Assembly (NCBI RefSeq): GCF_004570385.1
Contig: NZ_SPQL01000003.1
Location: 310,001 to 374,000, forward strand
Reading direction: 5' to 3'
From: Blastococcus sp. CT_GayMR19
GTDB lineage: Bacteria > Actinomycetota > Actinomycetes > Mycobacteriales > Geodermatophilaceae
Length of the DNA: 64,000 bases
Part shown: in pieces, positions 27,615 to 36,071 of the stretch
Position numbering within the stretch: the stretch's first letter is position 1
Layout of the letters: every line of letters starts with the position of its first letter
Made by a program: the position numbers and the translations under genes
The notes under the pieces: generated by a model
Databases searched by the model: none
The model's input: the letters and a program-made list of their open reading frames with translations, nothing else
Told to the model about the DNA's origin: nothing

Positions 27615-27774
27615 TGAACCTCAGGTGTCACACCGTTGTTGTTCGCCGACCGTAAGCCGGGCCAGGGGGTCGGTCAACTGAGCGGGTCGGCGTGTCGCCA
27701 CGCTCATCATTTCGAGTGGAGAACACCCACCGTGCTGCCGATGGTCACAAGTTGCCCGAAACGGGGCGCCTGTG

Positions 27775-28263
27775 TCAGGTGGGACCGCCGGAGCCCGACC
27801 CGGCGCCGAAGTCCTCGGGCGAGATCTGGTCGAGGAACTCCCGGAACTTCTCGACCTCGTCCTCCTGCTCGTCCGGGATCTCGATGCCCACCTCGTCGAG
27901 CAGGTCGTCCGCGCCGTAGATCGGTGCACCGGTGCGCACGGCCAGTGCGACGGCGTCGGACGGCCGCGCGCTGACGATCCGGTCGTCGCCGAAGACGAGT
28001 TCGGCGATGTAGATGCCGTCCCGCATCTCGGTGATGTTGACGGCCTCGAGGGTGGCACCGAGGGCCCGGACCACCTCACGGAGCAGGTCGTGGGTCATGG
28101 GCCGGGCCGGCCGGACGCCCTGCTGCTCGAACGCGATGGCGGCCGCCTCGACGGCGCCGATCCAGATGGGCAGGTACCGCTCCCCCTGCGTCTCCTTGAG
28201 CAGCAGGATCGGCTGGTTGCCGGGCAGCTCGACCCGGACGCCGACGACTCGAAGCTCCTGCAC
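27775..28263 (-). CDS. Bifunctional nuclease family protein (Rv1829-like)
   Basis: 162 residues. QPILLLKETQGERYLPIWIGAVEAAAI and HDLLREVVRALGA are typical of the BFN family; SDAVALAVRTGAPIY is its conserved helix. The family was named for a plant protein with both DNase and RNase activity; bacterial members are conserved in actinobacteria but unproven in this role. The acidic C-terminal tail (EDFGAGSGSGG) is unstructured. GTG at 28263. Lies between the two MerR genes. Confidence 0.9.
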   Translation of the reverse strand: MQELRVVGVRVELPGNQPILLLKETQGERYLPIWIGAVEAAAIAFEQQGVRPARPMTHDLLREVVRALGATLEAVNITEMRDGIYIAELVFGDDRIVSARPSDAVALAVRTGAPIYGADDLLDEVGIEIPDEQEDEVEKFREFLDQISPEDFGAGSGSGGPT

Positions 28264-28380
28264 GGTGCGGCTCCCTCAGCAGGCCCGGGGGGACGGGCTG
28301 GTCGGTCAGGTCAGGCGGCTGGTGGACGGCTCGGGAACGTCGGGTGTCTTGATCTGCGCACCGATCACGGTACGCCGGAG

Positions 28381-29115
28381 TCAGGGACGCAGGAGTTCCT
28401 GGAGCCGTGCCTCCAGCAGCGCCGTGTGCAGCTGCGCCGACAGCGTCGCGAGCTCGCGGAGCTTCTCGGTGGCGCGGGTGCGGGCCTCCTCCGACCGGGC
28501 CCGCAGCACGGGGGCGACGAGCTGCTCGACCAGGCCGGCCTCCCGTTCGACACCGGTGCGGTAGACGCGCAGGTGCCGCGGCTCGATGCCGTGCCGGGCC
28601 AGCCCCGCCGCGGCGCGGGCCACGGGCAGGTCGCTCACCGGGTGGCGGCCGTCGGCGTCCGTCGTCAGCAGGCCGAACTGCACGCAGTCGGCCAGCTGCC
28701 CGGGCTCGAGGCCGGCCGCCCGGGCGAACTGCTCGGCGGTGAGGGGCGGCCCGACCGTCGTCCCCGCGTCGTCGGTCGACGCCGGCGGGGCGGGTGCCGT
28801 GGCACCGGTGCCCGCGGGCAGCGGCTCGCCGCGATCCAGTGCGTCCAGGTGGTCCTTGATGACGCGCAGGGGCAGGTACTGGTCGCGCTGGGCGGCCAGG
28901 ACGTAGCGCAGCCGGCTCACGTCGGCACGCGAGAACTTCCGGTACCCCGACGGCGTCCGCTGGGGATGGACCAGGTCCTCGGACTCGAGATAGCGGATCT
29001 TGCTGATCGTCACGTCGGGGAAGTCGTCACGAAGAACGCCCAGCACCTCGCCGATGGTCAGGCGGGGCGTGCGCTGATCGGCGGCGTCCCCGAGCGCGCT
29101 CGTGCGCTCGGGCAC
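28381..29115 (-). CDS. ftsR: MerR-family regulator FtsR (Rv1828-like)
   Basis: 244 residues from GTG at 29115; GTG at 29124 would be only one base from AGAGGA (29126-29131) so the later start is preferred. The N-terminal winged helix reads LTIGEVLGVLRDDFPDVTISKIRYLESEDL with RTPSGYRKFSRADVSRLRYVLAAQRD. In Corynebacterium glutamicum the orthologue FtsR controls ftsZ, and Rv1828 is its M. tuberculosis counterpart (family knowledge). A second C-terminal helical domain (TAEQFARAAGLEPGQLADC) is present. Located in the order expected upstream of garA. Confidence 0.88.
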   Translation of the reverse strand: MPERTSALGDAADQRTPRLTIGEVLGVLRDDFPDVTISKIRYLESEDLVHPQRTPSGYRKFSRADVSRLRYVLAAQRDQYLPLRVIKDHLDALDRGEPLPAGTGATAPAPPASTDDAGTTVGPPLTAEQFARAAGLEPGQLADCVQFGLLTTDADGRHPVSDLPVARAAAGLARHGIEPRHLRVYRTGVEREAGLVEQLVAPVLRARSEEARTRATEKLRELATLSAQLHTALLEARLQELLRP

Positions 29116-29191
29116 CGCCGTCACGTCCTCTGCTCGCCGGCGGCCGGCCGGCCGGCCTGCCCCCACATGCGTGAGCTCGCCGGCGCGGTCA

Positions 29192-29710
29192 CTAGCGAGC
29201 GGCCGGCTCGCCGGTGCGCGGACCGGTGAGGTAGACGAGGCGGAACTTGCCGATCTGCACCTCGTCGCCGCCGGCCAGCGTGGCGACGTCGACGGGCTCC
29301 CGGTTGACGTACGTGCCGTTGAGGCTGCCGACGTCGTGGACCGAGAAGCCACCGCCCTCGCGGTGGAACTCGACGTGCCGGCGGCTGACCGTCACGTCGT
29401 CGAGGAAGATGTCGCTGTCGGGGTGCCGACCGGCGGTCGTGACGTCCTGGTCGAGCAGGAAACGGCTGCCGGCGTTGGGCCCGCGCTTGACGACGAGCAG
29501 CGCCGACCCGGCGGGCAGCGACTCGACGGCGCCGGCGTGGGCGTCCGCCGCGGCCTCGGCGATCTCGGGCTGGTCGCTGGTGTCCTCCCCCCCGACCTTG
29601 GGGATCACGCTGGTCGACTCGCCGACCCGCTCCTGGGAGAGCGCCGAGCCGCACTGCGCGCAGAAGCGACTGCCCTCGGGGTTCTCGTGTCCACATCGAG
29701 TGCAGTGCAC
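29192..29710 (-). CDS. garA: GarA/OdhI-type FHA protein with zinc ribbon
   Basis: 172 residues from GTG at 29710 (GGAGGAGA six bases upstream). A zinc ribbon is formed by Cys3-x2-Cys6 and Cys17-x2-Cys20. The phospho-acceptor motif, ETTS in mycobacterial GarA, appears here as ESTS at 31-34. The FHA domain includes GR at 94-95, SRRH at 109-112 and LNGTYVN. GarA/OdhI binds 2-oxoglutarate dehydrogenase or glutamate dehydrogenase when unphosphorylated and is switched by PknB/PknG; this is established for the family. The added zinc ribbon is not part of the classic GarA. Confidence 0.92.
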   Translation of the reverse strand: MHCTRCGHENPEGSRFCAQCGSALSQERVGESTSVIPKVGGEDTSDQPEIAEAAADAHAGAVESLPAGSALLVVKRGPNAGSRFLLDQDVTTAGRHPDSDIFLDDVTVSRRHVEFHREGGGFSVHDVGSLNGTYVNREPVDVATLAGGDEVQIGKFRLVYLTGPRTGEPAAR

Positions 29711-29925
29711 GTCTGTCTCCTCCAGTGCGAGGGGCACCGCCGCGGTCCTGGTCGGGCCGCGGGCGGCCGGCGGACGGCGGCCGGGTGGCTGCCGCGGGTC
29801 GGCTACCGCGGGGGCGGCGGGCCGTGGTCATGGAACCAGCAGGTCGACCCGAGGGTCAACCGGACGTTCAGGGTGCGGACCGGTGGCTGTCCGGCTGGTC
29901 GCCGGACTCTCCGTGTCCCCGGGCG

Positions 29926-29952
29926 ATCATAGTGATCGACCTGCGCGGGCAA
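29926..29952 (-). promoter_or_regulatory. Candidate promoter upstream of garA
   Basis: On the minus strand TTGCCC (29947-29952) and TATGAT (29926-29931) are 15 bases apart. The -10 is very good for an actinobacterial sigma-70-type factor; the -35 and the short spacing are weak. The -10 is inside a small GATCA/TGATC palindrome. The 5' leader to garA would be about 210 bases. Confidence 0.35.
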
Positions 29953-29968
29953 CCCATCGGCAGCCCCC

Positions 29969-30391
29969 TCAGGACGCGTCGACCAGCGCTTCGTAGGCGG
30001 CGGCGTCGAGCAGCGCCCCGGTCGGGTCCCCGTTCTCCCCGGCGACGCTGATCTCCACGAGCCACCCGTCGCCGTAGGGGTCGGCGTTGATGGTCTCGGG
30101 GGCGTCGGCCAGGACGGTGTTGACGGCCGAGACGGTGCCCGCGACCGGGGCGTAGACGTCGGAGACCGACTTGGTCGACTCCACCTCGCCGATCGGGTTG
30201 CCGGGCCCGACCTCCTCCCCGACCTCCGGAAGCTGGACGAAGACGATGTCGCCGAGGGCGTCCTGCGCGTGGTCGGTGATGCCCACCCGCACGATGACTC
30301 CCGCGTTCGCGGCGGCCCCCGCACCCTCCTCGCCCTGCACGAGGGCCCACTCGTGCTGCTCGGTGTAGCGGCGGTCGTTAGGCGTGGCCAT
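29969..30391 (-). CDS. gcvH: Glycine cleavage system H protein
   Basis: 140 residues. Lys74 in ESTKSVSD is the lipoylated lysine that shuttles aminomethyl between GcvP, GcvT and dihydrolipoyl dehydrogenase. The GITDHAQDALGDIVFV and GWLVEIS segments form the lipoyl domain. An unusual small insert (GEEGAGAAAN) sits between strands near residue 22. It is in the same cluster as in mycobacteria (next to garA). The gcvP gene is 4.7 kb away on the same strand. Confidence 0.96.
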   Translation of the reverse strand: MATPNDRRYTEQHEWALVQGEEGAGAAANAGVIVRVGITDHAQDALGDIVFVQLPEVGEEVGPGNPIGEVESTKSVSDVYAPVAGTVSAVNTVLADAPETINADPYGDGWLVEISVAGENGDPTGALLDAAAYEALVDAS

Positions 30392-30455
30392 GCGGCGATC
30401 GTCTCCCCGGAGCGGTGGGTCGGTCAGGTGGGCGCCGTGCGGTCTGAGCGCGAGC

Positions 30456-31580
30456 TCAGTCGTCGGTCTGCGGCGAAGCGTATTGAGGCGTGTCGAGCGG
30501 CCGCAACGCGCCCACGACGACCTCCTCGGACTGCGTGATCGTGACGGAACCGCCCCGGTTGTTGATGTGCTGCACCACTCCCCCGGGGATGTTCATCGCG
30601 GTCTCCATGTTCTGCGGGTCGCCGATCACGAGGATCTCGTACGGGGCGGTGATGGGACGGCCGTCGACCATGAGACCGCCCGGGTCGCCGGTCACCGCCG
30701 TCGAGACGCCGACCCGGACGTCGTCGATCTGCATCGTCTCCGCGCCGGCCCCGCGCAGCTCCTGGATCGCGTCGAGAAGGTCAGCCACCCGCACCTCGTC
30801 GTCCGGGTCGCGGATGACCATCTCCAGGCCCGGTCCCTGGGCCGGGAGCGTCCCGTTGAGGATCCCGATCGCCTGCGCCCGTTCCCGTGCCGCCTCCAGG
30901 GCGGTCGCGGCGCGGCTGTCGGAGTTGGTGAGCTGCTCGAGCGCGCTGCGCTGCTCGGCGACCTGCTCGCGGAGTCGTTCCTCCTGGGCGTCGAGCTCGT
31001 CGAGGATGCGGACCAGGTCCTCCTCCCGCGCGCCGGCCAGCTGGGGGTCGTCGCCCACGGTCCGCACCTGGACGGCGAAGGCGAAGCCGAGCAGCAGCGT
31101 CAGGACCCCGATCAGCACGGCTGCGAGCGGGTCGCGACGACGGCTCGCACCCACCGCCGGGGTCGAGGCCGGCGGCTCGCCGGCCGAAGACCCCACGGCC
31201 GGCGGTCCGGGTTCCGGCACCTGAGCGGCAGGCTGGTCGGGAGCCACGGTTCCTCCCGGTTCCGAGGCTGGAGCCGGTTCGGGGGCCGGAGCCGGCTTCG
31301 AGGCCGGAGCCGGTTCGGGGGCCGGAGCCGGCTCGGAGGTCGAGGTCGGCTTCGAGGCCGGAGCCGGTTCAGGGGCCGGAGCCGCTTCGGGGGCGGCCGC
31401 CGTGTCGGTCGCGCGGTCCGGTGCGGCGGCGTCATTCCCGGGGGGTGCGGGGCCGCGCGCCGGGCTGCCCGCCGCCGGCGCCCCGGCGTCGCCGGAGCCG
31501 AACGGGTGCGGCACCACCTCGTCGTCCCCGGTGCCCTGGTCGGCCGGCCCGGGACCGCCGGGCCGCTGGTCCTCGCTCAT
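30456..31580 (-). CDS. DUF881 protein with proline-rich repeat domain (Rv1825-like)
   Basis: 374 residues. The N-terminal 140 are disordered, with alternating P-E-P-A-P and A-S-K-P repeats. A single membrane helix follows (AVLIGVLTLLLGFAFAVQ, about residues 150-170), then a coiled coil (EERLREQVAEQRSALEQL) and the DUF881 domain with VVIGDPQNMETAMN-type motifs near the end. The topology suggests a cytoplasmic disordered region and an external DUF881 domain. Function unknown; conserved next to sbp and pgsA in actinobacteria. ATG at 31580 overlaps the sbp stop by four bases. Confidence 0.88.
   Translation of the reverse strand: MSEDQRPGGPGPADQGTGDDEVVPHPFGSGDAGAPAAGSPARGPAPPGNDAAAPDRATDTAAAPEAAPAPEPAPASKPTSTSEPAPAPEPAPASKPAPAPEPAPASEPGGTVAPDQPAAQVPEPGPPAVGSSAGEPPASTPAVGASRRRDPLAAVLIGVLTLLLGFAFAVQVRTVGDDPQLAGAREEDLVRILDELDAQEERLREQVAEQRSALEQLTNSDSRAATALEAARERAQAIGILNGTLPAQGPGLEMVIRDPDDEVRVADLLDAIQELRGAGAETMQIDDVRVGVSTAVTGDPGGLMVDGRPITAPYEILVIGDPQNMETAMNIPGGVVQHINNRGGSVTITQSEEVVVGALRPLDTPQYASPQTDD
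31258..31398. repeat. Tandem imperfect repeat coding P-E-P-A-P / S-K-P
   Basis: About 140 bases of an imperfect 18- to 24-base unit, on the plus strand reading as GGAGCCGGTTCGGGGGCC variants. It encodes the repetitive linker of the DUF881 protein. Such in-frame repeats can vary in copy number between strains. Confidence 0.7.
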
Positions 31581-31909
31581 GCCCGGAAGACGTGCCGTCG
31601 GATGGCGGCGGCGTTGCCGAAGATGCGGATGCCCAGCACGACGACGACGGCGGTGGACAACTGCGCACCCACCCCCAGCTGGTCACCGAGGAACACGATC
31701 AGCCCGGCGACGACGACGTTCGACACGAACGAGATGACGAACACCTTCGCGTCGAAGATCCCGTCGAGCCGGGCGCGGAAGCCACCGAACACGGCGTCGA
31801 GGGCAGCGACCACGGCGATCGGCAGGTACGGCTGGAGCCACAGCGGGACGGTGGGGTCGAAGAAGAGGCCGAGCAGGACCCCGGCGGCGAGTCCGATGAT
31901 CGGGATCAC
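31577..31909 (-). CDS. sbp: Small basic membrane protein (DUF1290, Sbp)
   Basis: 110 residues with three hydrophobic segments (GLAAGVLLGLFF, YLPIAVVAALDAVFGG, VFVISFVSNVVVAGLIVFLG). This is the DUF1290 small basic protein, conserved in Gram-positive bacteria beside DUF881 genes and cell-division or septation genes. GTG at 31909. It couples to the following DUF881 gene by ATGA overlap and is four bases behind the other DUF881 gene. Function unknown. Confidence 0.93.
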   Translation of the reverse strand: MIPIIGLAAGVLLGLFFDPTVPLWLQPYLPIAVVAALDAVFGGFRARLDGIFDAKVFVISFVSNVVVAGLIVFLGDQLGVGAQLSTAVVVVLGIRIFGNAAAIRRHVFRA

Positions 31910-31913
31910 GGGG

Positions 31914-32831
31914 TCAGCCTCCCGGCGTCTGGTCGGGAACGGGGACGTCCGGCTCGTCGCCGGCGGTTCGGGCCAGCCGGAGCTCGGGGGTGGTTGCCGC
32001 CGGAAGGGTCAGCTCGTCCTCCCGGACGAAGTCGAAACGGAGGTCGTAGATGTTGGAGATGTCGGCCAGTGCCTTCACCTCGGGGCTGGCGAGGAACTCG
32101 TTCAGCAGGGTGTCCGGGTCACCGACGGCGCTGATCTCGTAGGGGTTGGTGACCGGCCGGAAGTCGACCAGCACGGCCTCCCCCGCGAATCGGATGGCGG
32201 TCGTGGGACCGAGCCGCTGCCCGTTGACGCTGACCGCCTCGGCGCCCGCCGCCCACAGGGAGTTGACCACCACCTGGAGGTCACCGTCCTGGACGCGGCC
32301 ACGCAGGTCCTCCTCGGTGCCGCCGCCGACCGGGTCCGAGTCGGTCTTCGGGTCGGCGTTGGCCAGGGTGATCAGCAAGCCCGGACCGGTGACGGGCACG
32401 GCGGCGGCCCCCTGCTCGGCGCGCGCCAGCTCGTCGAGCGCGTCCTGGCCGACCGCACTGACGGCGAGCAGGTTCTCCCGGCTGCGACCTACCTCGACGC
32501 GCAGCTCCTCGAGCTGGGCGGTCAGCCCCTCGCTGATCGCCGATTCCTGCTGGATGTCGGCGACCAGCCGGGCGCGGATCTGCTCGCGCCCCTGGGCGGT
32601 CGCGGCGGCCTGGTCGTAGGTGACGGCGAGCAGCAGCCCGGCGATCGCCATGGTGAGCGCGACGAGGGTCCGCGCCCGCCAGCGGCTCCGGGGGCGGGCG
32701 GGGCCGCCGTCCGCCCGGGCCGCGCGCCGGGCCGCCGCCTCGGCATAGGCGGGATCGAGGGTCTCGGCGAGGACGGCGTCGAGGAGCGAGGCCCCGAGCG
32801 AGTACCGCGGCCCGGGTCGAGCCCCCGTCAC
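31914..32831 (-). CDS. DUF881 protein (Rv1823-like)
   Basis: 305 residues from GTG at 32831, overlapping the pgsA stop (GTGA). A membrane helix (TLVALTMAIAGLLLAVTY, around residue 55) is preceded by an Arg-rich cytoplasmic segment and followed by a coiled coil (LTAQLEELRVEVGRSRENL) and the DUF881 domain (PGLLITLANAD, VVVNSLWAAGAEAVSVNGQRL, PYEISAVGD). Same topology as the other DUF881 gene two positions downstream, so the pair may form a hetero-oligomer. Function unknown. Confidence 0.9.
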   Translation of the reverse strand: MTGARPGPRYSLGASLLDAVLAETLDPAYAEAAARRAARADGGPARPRSRWRARTLVALTMAIAGLLLAVTYDQAAATAQGREQIRARLVADIQQESAISEGLTAQLEELRVEVGRSRENLLAVSAVGQDALDELARAEQGAAAVPVTGPGLLITLANADPKTDSDPVGGGTEEDLRGRVQDGDLQVVVNSLWAAGAEAVSVNGQRLGPTTAIRFAGEAVLVDFRPVTNPYEISAVGDPDTLLNEFLASPEVKALADISNIYDLRFDFVREDELTLPAATTPELRLARTAGDEPDVPVPDQTPGG

Positions 32832-33493
32832 GGCGTCGTCCCCCCGGCGGCCCGCTCCGTGCGCAGGATGCCGGCCACCTGCACGAGGTAGAGCGCCCCG
32901 GCCAGCACGTAGAGCACCGTGCCCCAGATCGTCAGGGCCCAGGCGATCGGCTCGGCGATCGCGGCCACCGGGTTGGATCCGTAGGCCAGCAGCAGCCCGG
33001 GGAAGGCGTAGAGCAGGAGGAGGGTGGCCGCCTTGCCCAGGTAGTGGACCTGCAGCGGCGGATAGCCGTACCGCCGCAGGACCAGCAACGCCGCGCCCAG
33101 CACCAGTTCCCGGCCGAGCAGGACCGCGACCAGCCAGGTCGGAACGATGCCGCGGAGGGCCAGCGCGATCAGGGCGGCGACGATGTAGAGCCGGTCCGCG
33201 GCCGGGTCCAGGAGCGCCCCGAGCCGGCTGCCCTGGTTCAGCCAGCGGGCGAGCTTGCCGTCGAGCCAGTCGGTGAAGCCCGAGATCATGAGGACGGCGA
33301 GCGCCCAGCCGTCGGACTCCGGCCCCAGTAGCAGCCAGAGGAACAGCGGCACGCCGAGCAGCCGCAGGACCGACAGGGCGTTCGGCAGCGTCCACACCCG
33401 GTCGGGCAGGGCCTCGCGGTCCGTCACCGGCGGCGAGCCGCCCGGGACGGACGGCAGCGACGCGGCGGCCCACGGGCCGTTCGACGACGTCAC
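32828..33493 (-). CDS. CDP-alcohol phosphatidyltransferase (PgsA/PIS type)
   Basis: 221 residues, six membrane helices. The CDP-alcohol transferase signature reads DWLDGKLARWLNQGSRLGALLDPAADR: D-x2-D-G-x2-A-R-x8-G-x3-D-x3-D. It makes phosphatidylglycerol phosphate or, in actinobacteria, a phosphatidylinositol-type product. GTG at 33493 with AGGAG immediately upstream. First gene of the pgsA-DUF881-sbp-DUF881 run. Rv1822 (pgsA2) occupies the same position in M. tuberculosis. Substrate not decided. Confidence 0.9.
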   Translation of the reverse strand: MTSSNGPWAAASLPSVPGGSPPVTDREALPDRVWTLPNALSVLRLLGVPLFLWLLLGPESDGWALAVLMISGFTDWLDGKLARWLNQGSRLGALLDPAADRLYIVAALIALALRGIVPTWLVAVLLGRELVLGAALLVLRRYGYPPLQVHYLGKAATLLLLYAFPGLLLAYGSNPVAAIAEPIAWALTIWGTVLYVLAGALYLVQVAGILRTERAAGGTTP

Positions 33494-33673
33494 TGCTCCT
33501 CCACCCCGCCCGACACCCCGCTGCACACCGAGCCCGAGGCTAGTGGCCTGCGCCGACGCGGCCGGAGGCGGCGCACCGGAGCGCACCGACGGCGTGCCGG
33601 AACCCGGCGGGTTCCGCCGGGGCAGGCGGTCAGGGGCGGGGACTCCGGGGAATCCGCCCTCGGAGAGGCCGGC

Positions 33674-35752
33674 TCACACCGCGACCGCCACGGACGCCGG
33701 TGCCGGCTCGTAGCCGAGCTGCTGCCGGGAGAAGCTGCCGGTGCCGTGCGTGACCGAGCGCAGGACCCCCGGATAGCTCAGCAGCTCGACCTCCGGGATC
33801 TCCGCCCGGACGGTGGTGCGGTCCCGGTCCGGGTCGGCGTCACTGCCGGTGACCCGCGCGCGGCGGGCGGAGAGGTCGCTCATCACCGCGCCGACGTACT
33901 CCCCGGGGACGACGACCTCGATCACGCACCAGGGCTCGAGCACCCGGGTGCCGGCGGCCGCGGCCAGCTCGCGCACCGCGAGCGCCCCCGCCGCCTGGAA
34001 CGCCGCGTCGGAGGAGTCGACCGAGTGCGACTTCCCGTCGACGAGGGTGACGTGGACGTCGACCAGCGGCCGGTCGCCGCCGATCCCCCGCTCGGCCTGC
34101 GCGCGGACGCCCTTCTCCACGCTGCCGTGGAACTGGCTGGGCACCGTGCCGCCGACGATCCGCTGCTCGAAGACGATGCCGGAGCCGGGCGGGCCGGGCT
34201 CGCCCTCGACGACCACGACGGCGTACTGCCCGTGCCCGCCGGACTGCTTGACGTGCCGGCCGGTGACCCGCGCCGGGCCCCCGAGCGTCTCCACCATGGG
34301 CACGCGGACCGGCACCGTGCTGACCGCCACCCCGTGCCGGCTGCGCAGGCGCTCGAGGAGGACCTCGGCGTGTGCCTCCCCCACGCACCACAGCAGCAGC
34401 TGCCCGGTGTCGGGCCGGCGCTCCAGCCGCACGGTCGGGTCCTCGGCCACCAGCCGGGCGAGGGCGGCGGCGAGCCGGTCCTCGTCGGCGCGGGAGGCCG
34501 CCTCGACCGCCACCGGCAGCTGCGGGGTGGGCAGTTCCCACGGCGGGACGAGCCGCGGGTCCTCCGGCGAGCTGAGCGTGTCCCCGGTCTCGGCGCTGCC
34601 GAGCCGGGCCACGGCGCAGATGTCGCCGGCCGGGCAGGCGGCCACCGGGCGCAGGTTGGTCCCCAGCGGCGAGGACACCGCGCCGATCCGCTCGTCGACG
34701 TCGTGGTCGGGATGGCCGCGGTCGGTCATGCCGTGCCCGGAGACGTGGATCGGGATGTCGGGGCGGAGGGTGCCCGAGAAGACGCGGACCAGGGAGACCC
34801 GGCCCAGGTAGGGGTCGGTCGTCGTCTTGATGACCTCGGCCACCAGCGGCCCGTCGGGGTCGCACTCGATGGCCGGCGTCGCCTTGCCGTCGGGACGGGT
34901 GACCGGTGGGCAGCCGTGCTCCTTCGGGCAGGGGAACGCCGCGACGAGGAGGTCCAGCAGCTCGGGGACGCCGACGCCGGTCAGCGGCGCGACGCACAGG
35001 ATCGGGTGGAAGTGGCCGCGGGCGACGGCGGTCTCGAGGTCGGCGACCAGGTCGGCGACGGCCAGTTCGTCGCCGGACAGGTACCGCTCCATCAGGGTCT
35101 CGTCCTCGCTCTCCCCGATGATCCCCTCGATGAGCTCGCCACGGAGCCGGTCGGCGTCGGCTGCCTCCGTGCTGGTCTCGGGGTGCGGTTCCAGCAGTGA
35201 CACCAGGCCCCGGACCGCGCCGTCCGGACCGCGGTCGAGCAGGTGCATGGGGAACACGCCTTCCCCGAGCAGTCGCTGGCACAGCCGGACGGCCTCGTCG
35301 ACGTCGGCGCGTGCCCGGTCGAGCTGGGTGATCACCACCGCCCGGGGCATGCCGACGGTGGCGCACTCCTCCCACAGCTGCACGGTGGTGGCGTCCACGC
35401 CGTTGACCGCGGAGACGACGAAGAGCGCTGCGTCCGCGGCGCGCAGTCCGGCGCGCAGTTCGCCCACGAAGTCCGGGGAGCCGGGGGTGTCGAGCAGGGT
35501 CAGCCGGTGGCCCGCGTGCTCGACGGTGGCGACGCCGAGGGACACCGACCGCTGCTGACGGACCTCGACCTCCTCGGTGTCGAGACAAGTGGTGCCGTCC
35601 TCGACCCGCCCGGCCCGCGGCAGGGCGCCGGTCGCGACGAGGAGGGCTTCGGCCAGGGTGGTCTTCCCCGCGCCCGCGTGGCCGACGAGCGCCACGTTGC
35701 GCACTTTCTCAGCGGGTCGGGGGGCCGGAGCCGTCCCGGTGTCCTTCGGCAT
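33674..35752 (-). CDS. fusA2: EF-G-like GTPase (EF-G2 type)
   Basis: 692 residues with the EF-G domain order (G domain, II, III, IV, V). P-loop GHAGAGKTT near residue 24, DTPGSPDF as G3, and a G4 box reading TQLD in place of NKxD, a change common in the actinobacterial EF-G2 group. The domain III-V segment includes QSGGHGQYAVVVVE and GSVEKGVRAQAERG. Mycobacterial EF-G2 homologues are not essential and have weak or no translocase activity; the role is unknown. ATG at 35752 is used. Confidence 0.9.
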   Translation of the reverse strand: MPKDTGTAPAPRPAEKVRNVALVGHAGAGKTTLAEALLVATGALPRAGRVEDGTTCLDTEEVEVRQQRSVSLGVATVEHAGHRLTLLDTPGSPDFVGELRAGLRAADAALFVVSAVNGVDATTVQLWEECATVGMPRAVVITQLDRARADVDEAVRLCQRLLGEGVFPMHLLDRGPDGAVRGLVSLLEPHPETSTEAADADRLRGELIEGIIGESEDETLMERYLSGDELAVADLVADLETAVARGHFHPILCVAPLTGVGVPELLDLLVAAFPCPKEHGCPPVTRPDGKATPAIECDPDGPLVAEVIKTTTDPYLGRVSLVRVFSGTLRPDIPIHVSGHGMTDRGHPDHDVDERIGAVSSPLGTNLRPVAACPAGDICAVARLGSAETGDTLSSPEDPRLVPPWELPTPQLPVAVEAASRADEDRLAAALARLVAEDPTVRLERRPDTGQLLLWCVGEAHAEVLLERLRSRHGVAVSTVPVRVPMVETLGGPARVTGRHVKQSGGHGQYAVVVVEGEPGPPGSGIVFEQRIVGGTVPSQFHGSVEKGVRAQAERGIGGDRPLVDVHVTLVDGKSHSVDSSDAAFQAAGALAVRELAAAAGTRVLEPWCVIEVVVPGEYVGAVMSDLSARRARVTGSDADPDRDRTTVRAEIPEVELLSYPGVLRSVTHGTGSFSRQQLGYEPAPASVAVAV

Positions 35753-35764
35753 GAGTCCGGCCCC

Positions 35765-35968
35765 TCAGCTGTGCGAGGGGCCGGTGTGGTGGACCACGGC
35801 CGGGGTGCCGGCCGGGTAGAAGAGCGCGGTGTGCCCGTCGGGCTCCCACTGGACCCGGTACGGCGGGCCGCCGTCCGGCTCGTGGCACTCGAGCACCACA
35901 CCGACCCGCTCCGCCTCGCCCTGGTGGGTGGAGTGGACGACTATCCTGTCTCCGACATGAGCTTCCAC
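35765..35968 (-). CDS. DUF1918 protein, 67 aa
   Basis: Starts MEAHVGDRIVVHSTHQGEAERVG and has PPYRVQWEPDGHTALFYPA, matching DUF1918, a small beta-barrel-like actinobacterial family of unknown function. It is 12 bases upstream of the EF-G-like gene on the same strand, so the two may be co-transcribed. Confidence 0.85.
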   Translation of the reverse strand: MEAHVGDRIVVHSTHQGEAERVGVVLECHEPDGGPPYRVQWEPDGHTALFYPAGTPAVVHHTGPSHS

Positions 35969-36071
35969 GGCAGCCTCCTCGACGAGCGCCCGGCTGTGGC
36001 CTGAGTCACAGCCTGCCCGCCGGGCGGGAGTCAGGGCAAGTCCCCCTCCCGCGTGGCGTCGCCATCCGCCC

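Noticed and set aside
31258-31398. CRISPR-like repeat array
   Set aside because: Units are imperfect, in frame and without spacers; they encode a P-E-P-A-P linker.
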